Origin: Maea johnstoni
Lineage: Eukaryota > Annelida > Polychaeta > Spionida > Magelonidae
DNA length: 64,000 nucleotides
NCBI GenBank assembly: GCA_963942565.1
Contig: CAWWDR010000962.1
Span: 124,001 to 188,000 of the forward strand
Reading direction: 5' to 3'
Shown: positions 57,610 through 64,000 of the stretch, in pieces
Layout of the letters: each line of letters begins with the position of its first letter
Numbering within the stretch: position 1 is the stretch's first letter
Notes under the pieces: model-generated
Databases searched by the model: none
Told to the model about the DNA's origin: nothing
What the model saw: the letters and a program-made list of their open reading frames with translations, nothing else
Program-made: the position numbers and the translations under genes

Positions 57610-60065
57610 TTAGATGAATAGTGTATTTGTGTTTTTATCTTTTTTATATATCTTTAATCTGGTTAGGTTTATTCCCTTTGAAAGAGGATTATCTCCTACA
57701 ATCTCACCAAGGATTCTTACAATATTATTCATTTTCTTATTTTTCATCTCAGATTCAATTTCAATAGTGCTATCTGTCAGTTCCAATTGATAATCATCTG
57801 ATACATCCAATTCCATTATCTTTTCCTGAATCTTTTCAAATAGATCAGCAAGTGTATGATTAGAGCTTTTATCTAATTCAAGTTTGTAGTGACTACCCCA
57901 ATATTGAGCCATTAAGGATTTATACTTTCTTCCTTCCTCAGGGACCGGTAACAGACAACAATCAGTAACCACAATACCTTCTGGAAGCACAGAATTGAGT
58001 TCACTTATCATATCATTCAAATCTTCGCCATGATAATAGATTTCTGCTCCGATAACTTCCCACTCAGATACAATACCCAATGTCAGAGGATGAGGAAATT
58101 CCATCTTTGGTTTAGGATTATATCCCTGAGTAAAAAACATCCTGAAAGAAGCTCTCTGAAATGCCATTTCAAACATATGCATTATATTTAAATGGCCGAA
58201 AAAGACTGCAGAGCCATGTTTTGTAAAATTCAGGAGTATGCGTCGAACTTCACCCTTTTCCTCAACAATTTCTACCTCTTCTTCAAGATAATCAAATCCT
58301 TCGGGATATCTGACTTTTTCATTTTTATTGCAAACACCACAATATTCATGGCAGGGATTATCACATGGCTCAGTCAATTCCGAATCGAGGGCTCTTTCAT
58401 ATTCTGTTTTGAATTGATTTTTTGACACACCCAGTGAAACTGTATCCCATGGAAGAGCAGCATCAATATCAATAGGAGAGCAAATTTCTTTCTCAATATC
58501 CCAGTCGGCTTCAGAAATAGTTTCTCTCCAGAGATCCCTGTCAAAATATTCATCCCAGGCATCGAGACGGGCTCCTTTGTCCCAGGCTTTTTTGATCAAA
58601 TCGCTGACTCTCTCATCACCTCTGGCAAGAATTCCTTCGACAAAAGAAACAAATGGCGAATGAAATCCCACCTTAAAATTCTTTCCTCTGAGAGCATCGC
58701 GCAAGCGTCTGATATTTTCCATTGAGGTTTCATCAGTAAATTGAGCCCCCCATTGAAAAGAGGTATGCGGTTTGGGTATAAACGTACCGACATTAACATT
58801 AATCTTCATTTTCACATGGCTTTGTATATCGAGAAGAAAATCAATGATGGGCTGAATCTCATCTTCACCTTTTGCCGTTGGCAATCCAATCATAAAATAG
58901 AATTTTGCCAGTTTCCAACCCTGTTCTTTTGCTTCCAAAAGAATCTCAATGATTTTATCCTTGGGAACTTCTTTATTCATTCCTTTCTGCCAATCTTCTC
59001 TAGGCGTTTCCACTGCAAAAGTAAGCTGCTTTTTCTTACTTCGGAAATCTCCGCCAAAAGGGGAAGAGTTACTGAATTAACCCTTAAAGATGGTAGTTGA
59101 AATGAAACACCTCTGTGCTTAAATTTTTTGTTAAGATTTTGCACAAGTGGAAGCAGATTTGTGTAATCACCAGAGGAGAGAGAAGATAGAGTAATCTTTC
59201 GATACCCGCATTTATTGATTATATGCTCAGCTTCCTGGACTATTGTTTTATAATCTTTCTGACGTAAGGGTCTGTAAAAATAGCCTGCATGACAAAAACG
59301 GCACCCATTGGGGCAACCTCTCATTATCTCTATAACACCATGTTCCTGAACAGTATCTACTGTAGGTACGGGCATCATGCTGTGTTGGTCAAATTCTTTA
59401 CCAAAACCGTTCCACATAGCTCTATTGACTATTTCTTTTTTATCCAATGTCCATACTGTAGGATCATCACAGATTCTTTTTAGAAGTTTGTCTCTTGAAC
59501 TATCCTTTTCTTTCAAGGAAACCAGATCGGGAAATAAAGAATCAATCTGCTCTTCACCTTCTCCAATAAAAACGGCATCGATAAATTTGGAAAATGGCAA
59601 TGGATTTGTCACAGCCGGTCCACCGGCAATAACAATTGGATGGTGCCCTTCTCTATTGGCATTATCATAGGGGATCATACCCAATTCTAATATTGTTAGA
59701 ATATTAGTTGCCGATAGCTCATATCCTACTGAAAAACCTATTATATCAAAATCATGCAGCGCAATTCCCGTCTCTAATGAATAAAGAGGAATTTTTTTCT
59801 CTCTCAATACTTTCTCAAAATCAGGAGCGCGAGCAAATACTCTTTCGCATTGAACCCCTTTTATGCTGTTAAATTTATTGTAAAGTATTTTTATGGCATT
59901 ATTTGACATTCCGATTTCGTACAAATCGGGAAAGCAAATGGCAATTTTTAAGGGCTGATCTTCAGAATATTTGTGAATTCCGAATTCGCCGCCGACATAT
60001 CGTCCCGGCTTATTTATACTTAATAGTTCCTGTTTTAAATCTGTAACAGGGTGTATTCTTTTCAT
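57610..60065 (-). CDS. B12-binding-type radical SAM protein with C-terminal DUF2344 (frameshifted in this sequence)
   Basis: Radical SAM protein of the TIGR03960 type joined to a TIGR03936/DUF2344 domain; function unknown. The N-terminal part has a B12-binding-like Rossmann section (DIIGFSVGYELSATNILTIL), then the CxxxCxxC cluster in MRGCPNGCRFCHAGYFYRPL. The C-terminal domain starts near KVRYPEGFDYL and includes FFGHLNIMHMFEMAFQRASF. A second Cys-rich stretch (PCDNPCHEYCGVCN) lies before it. One A short in the run 59029-59033 splits the frame; repaired, it reads KKQLTFAVETPRED. It follows rodA by 5 bp in the elongasome operon. Confidence 0.88.
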
Positions 60066-60070
60066 TATAT

Positions 60071-61384
60071 TTAATTCCTGTATCTTCTCTGATAAATACT
60101 AAGTAGAATACCGATTCCTACAGATGCAGTCCATAAGGAAGACCCCCCATATGAGAGAAAGAATAAAGGAATTCCGTAATAGGCATTATTCCAATAGCCA
60201 TCCCCGTATTGATGATCAGGTGGAAAAAGATCATGCCGATAATTCCACCGCCGATTGCCACACCAAATCTGTCATTTAACTGTTTACAACAATCAAAGAT
60301 CTAACTAGAACAAGTACATATAGAGCAAAAACAACAATAGCTCCTACAAAACCGGCTTCTTCTGAAAATATGGAAAATATGAAATCACTACTTTGCTGAG
60401 GGCAGGTACCGTAAATGAGATTGGGTTCCCTGAAGAAATCCTCTTCCCCAAAATCCTCCGCTCCTACAGCCGTTATGGATTGGATCATATTCCATTCCGG
60501 CGCCTTGGGGATCAACTTGCGGATCAATAAATATGATAAGCCTCATAATCTGATATTCTTTAAGGACCGTTCGGCCTCCGACGGCACCAATCAATGCTAA
60601 AAAAATGGATGAAATAAAATAGACTATCCAATAATAGTAAGAGGCTCTAAAAAATCTCAATCCCGCCATAGCAAGTAGAATAATGACGAAAAAGGGCCAA
60701 TAATACATATTGCAAAGTGGCCATCTCAGATAGAACTTTAACGATTAAGACCTCTTCCTGTACAATATATTACTCCATGCAGGTAGAGCTGTAAAATAAA
60801 TGATCATTGATCCGGTTATGATCAAATAAATCAGATGTTTTAGTCTGGCTCCGGCAAGGAACATCATCACGAGAAAAAATAGGAACGTTGACAATGGCAG
60901 AACCAAAATCCGGTTGGGCAAGAGTCAAAAGCATAGGAATGGCAAAAATAATAATAGCCTGAATAAATTTCTTCAGCGTATGTATTTTTTTATAATTGTC
61001 CATCGAGAAACGAGCCCAGATAAAAAATTACAATGATTTTAGAAAATTCAGCAGGTTGCAATCGAAATGGTCCAATCCCAATCCATGACCTGGCACCATT
61101 AACTTCAATTCCCCAAAATAATGTAATAATCAAAACAAGAATCATTCCTAAGTAAACATAAAATGAAACAAGTTTTAAATTTGGTATAATCATATAGTGA
61201 AAAGAAATAATAATGGCTATGCTGCTGACGACCCAGACTATCTGTTTTATCCATTCATTTGAAACGCTGATTCCAGATGAATTTACGCCGCTGGAATAGA
61301 TGAAAAATATTCGATAACCATTAAGGCCAAGGTTGTAGTAAATAATAATATATCGAATTTCAGAACATCTCTATTGGTTGCCAT
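60071..61384 (-). CDS. rodA: Peptidoglycan glycosyltransferase RodA (heavily frameshifted in this sequence)
   Basis: SEDS-family polymerase of the cell elongation complex. Recognised by NGARSWIGIGPFRLQPAEFS, by the start MATNRDVLKFDILLFTTTLA and by the closing RRYRN. The span, about 438 codons, is normal, but five or more frame breaks cut it into pieces, each still conserved. It follows mrdA with the ATG one base past its stop and precedes the radical SAM gene. Confidence 0.88.
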
Positions 61385-63267
61385 CTACATTTTCCTCCAA
61401 TGGAATGTCCCAGGCGTACCATACTCTTCTTTTCTTAAAGTCCGGATCACATCTTCATAAGTCTTATTTCCGAATATCCCTTCATATATTATATCTGCTG
61501 CTTTGGGAGCCCACCAGTCCCATTCATTAGTAGCTTCCACCATGGTTAAAACAACATAGCGATCATCTGGATCATCAGTTTCATAGGGACCATAAGAAGC
61601 AACCACGAATGCCAGTTCTCTTCCAGCCCCCAGGTCTGTGCCGTACCGGTCTTTGCAGCGACATCAACCTGGGTATTTAATATGACGACACTGGAAGTAC
61701 ATCTGTCACTACTCCCTCATATACCTTTTTAAGTATCAAAAGATTCATACCTGATAGGTGAGGTTCTCAAAACTTCCGGCTCGATCCTCTCAATAATTTC
61801 TTCCGGATTATGGGATCAATTACCTCTTTTAATATATGAGGTTTATAGGCAATCCCATCATTGACGATCATAGCAATCTCATTAGCAACCTGTAGCGGTG
61901 TAGAAGGAGACAAACCCCTGCCCGATGGAGGCGTTATATGTATCTCCCATTTGCCATGTATTGTTATACACACTTTCCTTCCAGGCTTTAGTTGGAATAA
62001 TCCCCGATACTTCCCCTGGAAGATCAACACCGGTTATGGCAGATAGTCCAAGGTACTGAGCGTATTTTGAGATATTATCTATTCCAAGATATTCCATCCC
62101 TACGGTTCCGTAATATATATTACAGGACTGTTCCAGAGCCTCACTGAGATTAAGTGGTCCATGACCGCTTAATTTGTGACAGTGGGTAACTCTATTACCT
62201 ATGGTCATTTCCCCAGTACATGTAATTGTCTTTTCGGGATCAAAAACCTCCAGATCCAAAAGAGCAGCAGATAAAACAAGCTTAAATGTAGAAGCAGGAG
62301 AATAATGCGATTGAATAGCCCTGTTCAAAAAAGGGAAATCGGGATCAAGACTTAATACACCAAAATTCGTCGGACCGGGTAATGAAAACAAATTGGGATC
62401 AAAATAGGATATGAGACTAATGCCACGATTTCGCCCGTAGAAGGCTGAAGGACAACGACTGACCCCTTTCTGGGTCCAAGAGCCTTTTCTGCCAGGTCCT
62501 GAATATGCCTATCAATGGTCAATCGTATATTCATACCATTCGCTGGTGGCTCGATAAGGTCTTCCTGATCTATGTATCTACCTTTGACATCCACAGTCTT
62601 AATTCTCTTCCGTTGGCCCCCTCTTAAATCATATCATATTGTTTTTCAATCCCCTGCTTTCCCAGAATTGAATCATATGAATATCCCTGATTATAAAGAA
62701 TTTGAAGTTCCGAACTGGTAATACCGGCCGATATAACCCAGAACATGTGAGATTGATCCGGTTGCGATTGTAATGACGATGGGGTTTGCTTGACCATGTA
62801 ACTCCTAGAAACTCATCAATATGCTCTGCAAGGTAGGCAATATTTTTCAAATGGTATTCCATAAGCAATCTCCACAGCCTGATACTGATTGGCCGTGTTG
62901 CGGGGAACTTTTCCTCAACAATTCATCTTCAGATATATTTAAAACAGAACTCAGGTTTGGCTACAAGCTCTTCAATAGAGATATCATTAACTTCTGCCGG
63001 TGTTATGTGAACTGCAAAAGAGTCGATGTTCATTGCTAGAGGTTCATCATAGTTCCTATCGTAGATTTTCCCTCTTTGAGAAGGTATGATTATCTACTCT
63101 TTCACTTACGTCTTTAGCCTTTTTTTATATATACCGGTGTTTACTATTTGAAGTGAAAACAAATGACTCAGATAGTAAATAATAATTACAGTAAAAATCA
63201 CTCCTACAGCAATTAGTCTTGACCTACTGACATTTGAATCTGAACTACTTCCTAGAAATCCTTTCAT
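61385..63267 (-). CDS. mrdA: Penicillin-binding protein 2 (heavily frameshifted in this sequence)
   Basis: Class B PBP, the transpeptidase partner of RodA. The N-terminus (GVIFTVIIIYYLSHLFSLQI) is the membrane anchor. Active-site motifs are SPASTFKLVL (SxxK), EQSCNIYYG (SxN) and AAKTGTAQTWG (KTG). The N-terminal pedestal and transpeptidase parts are broken by at least six frame shifts, more than any other gene here. I set the start at the ATG at 63265-63267, whose ATGA overlaps the mreD stop. Confidence 0.87.
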
Positions 63268-63769
63268 GAGTCATACCCCCGAGGATATAATTTCAATCGG
63301 ATCTGATCGGCAAAAAAGAAAAAGAATGGTGTCAGTATTGAATTATAGGCAATTTCAAATAAAAAATATTTAGAGAAAATGCTGGTTGCCGAACTGATAA
63401 ATCAAAAAGAGAAACTACTCCAAAAGCCAGGATACGATTTAAAACTGATGCAATCATAACAAAAAGTATGGGCATAATAATCCGATCTAGGATGATTAGA
63501 CCATTAAATGAACTATAGAGAGAACCGATGACTGTTTTGATTAGAGCATGGAATCCCAAAGAGAAATACTGACAGCATCTTCAATAAATCCAGAGAATAA
63601 ATCCGCATGATGTACCATGCAAACCACCATTATAAAAAGAGGAATAAACAAGGTAAATAAGATATAAATTGGGAATGACTCCGAAAATCGCCACATATTT
63701 TAATAATGTAGATTGTAGAATAATACAGAAGACTAAAATAAGAGAGCTAATTATAACCCTTCTAATCAT
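63266..63769 (-). CDS. mreD: Rod-shape protein MreD (frameshifted in this sequence)
   Basis: Small polytopic membrane protein of the elongasome, about 168 codons. The N-terminal helix (SLILVFCIILQSTLLKYVAI) and FGVIPNLYLIYLVYSSFYNG match MreD, and the end FADQIRLKLYPRGYDS overlaps the mrdA ATG. At least two frame breaks (near 63570 and 63390). Start at the ATG of MIRRVIISS, overlapping the mreC stop by 8 bases. Confidence 0.82.
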
Positions 63770-64000
63770 TTTTTGTACCTGTAATGACAAAAACATATTC
63801 AAGTTTAGAAAAATCGATTACCGGTTTGATCTGAATTTCAAGCGAGGTGACATAATCATCAGAATACACTTCAATCACCGACCGATATTTAATCCCTTGG
63901 GATAAATTGATTTCATACCCGATGTAATAATCATGTCACCATTGGATATTTCACTTCTGGCAGTTTTTTTGACATAATTCATAATGACCAATTCACCGGT
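63762..64000 (-). CDS. mreC: Rod-shape protein MreC, C-terminal part (frameshifted in this sequence)
   Basis: C-terminal beta-barrel end of MreC, the periplasmic scaffold of the elongasome. Visible: RSEISNGDMIITSGMKSIYP, KGLNIG, and IEVYSDDYVTSLEIQIKPVI, ending VFVITGTKND. One frame break lies near 63893. The N-terminus lies beyond base 64000. Confidence 0.85.

Noticed and set aside
1-64000. tRNA, rRNA or prophage genes
   Set aside because: I found no cloverleaf-like segments with conserved TTC arms outside coding frames, no rRNA-like sequence, and no phage structural or integrase genes.

Overview
This is an AT-rich window of about 64 kb from a spirochaete chromosome, most likely from the order Spirochaetales. 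The lineage is suggested by a Borrelia-type P83/100 antigen homologue, a fused PyrB-PyrI aspartate carbamoyltransferase, and a flgF/flgG/flgJ-like rod cluster sitting directly upstream of a small RpoS-like sigma gene. Abundant PilZ and cyclic-nucleotide-binding proteins and several large proteins without a recognisable family fit the same picture. I saw no rRNA, tRNA, CRISPR array or prophage.

Layout. 1-11.9 kb: argS (partial), an unknown 562-aa protein, cimA, carAB, apt, a MinD/ParA-like ATPase and tsaD. 12-15 kb: flagellar rod genes and the sigma gene, with a textbook sigma-54 promoter before the sigma gene. 15-21 kb: a YitT protein, PilZ and cNMP sensors, a PHP phosphoesterase, and a LysM/M23 peptidase with a secreted partner. 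21-30 kb: PBP1A, a short ParB-like protein, pyrBI, P83/100, a beta-propeller/HEAT protein and an rRNA uracil methyltransferase. 30-36.5 kb: rex, a macrodomain protein, a DMT transporter, a GDPD, and guaBA behind a structured leader with tandem terminators. 36.5-44.5 kb: a cobalamin nucleotide-loop operon behind a B12 riboswitch, with cobT split by an intact IS630-type element. 44.7-49 kb: ridA, a PilZ membrane protein, a C25-like lipoprotein and an unknown membrane protein. 49-54 kb: a marR-hutHUI histidine-degradation operon with a palindromic operator. 54-57.6 kb: an ArsR-type regulator, a 9-bp tandem array and a glycosyltransferase. 57.6-64 kb: the elongasome operon mreC-mreD-mrdA-rodA followed by a radical SAM/DUF2344 gene.

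Reading quality. Many well-conserved housekeeping genes carry single-base frameshifts. Every one I could resolve is a +1 or -1 change in a homopolymer run. The shifts cluster (about 1, 4-5.7, 22.8-24.7, 27-29.6, 35-36, 44.7 and 59-64 kb), while long stretches between them are clean. I read this as local sequencing or assembly error rather than gene decay, and I annotate those genes as whole loci.

The most interesting points are the sigma-54 promoter before the RpoS-like gene in a Borrelia-like locus, the structured guaBA leader, the 17-copy 9-bp array between two divergent genes, and the clean IS insertion in cobT.
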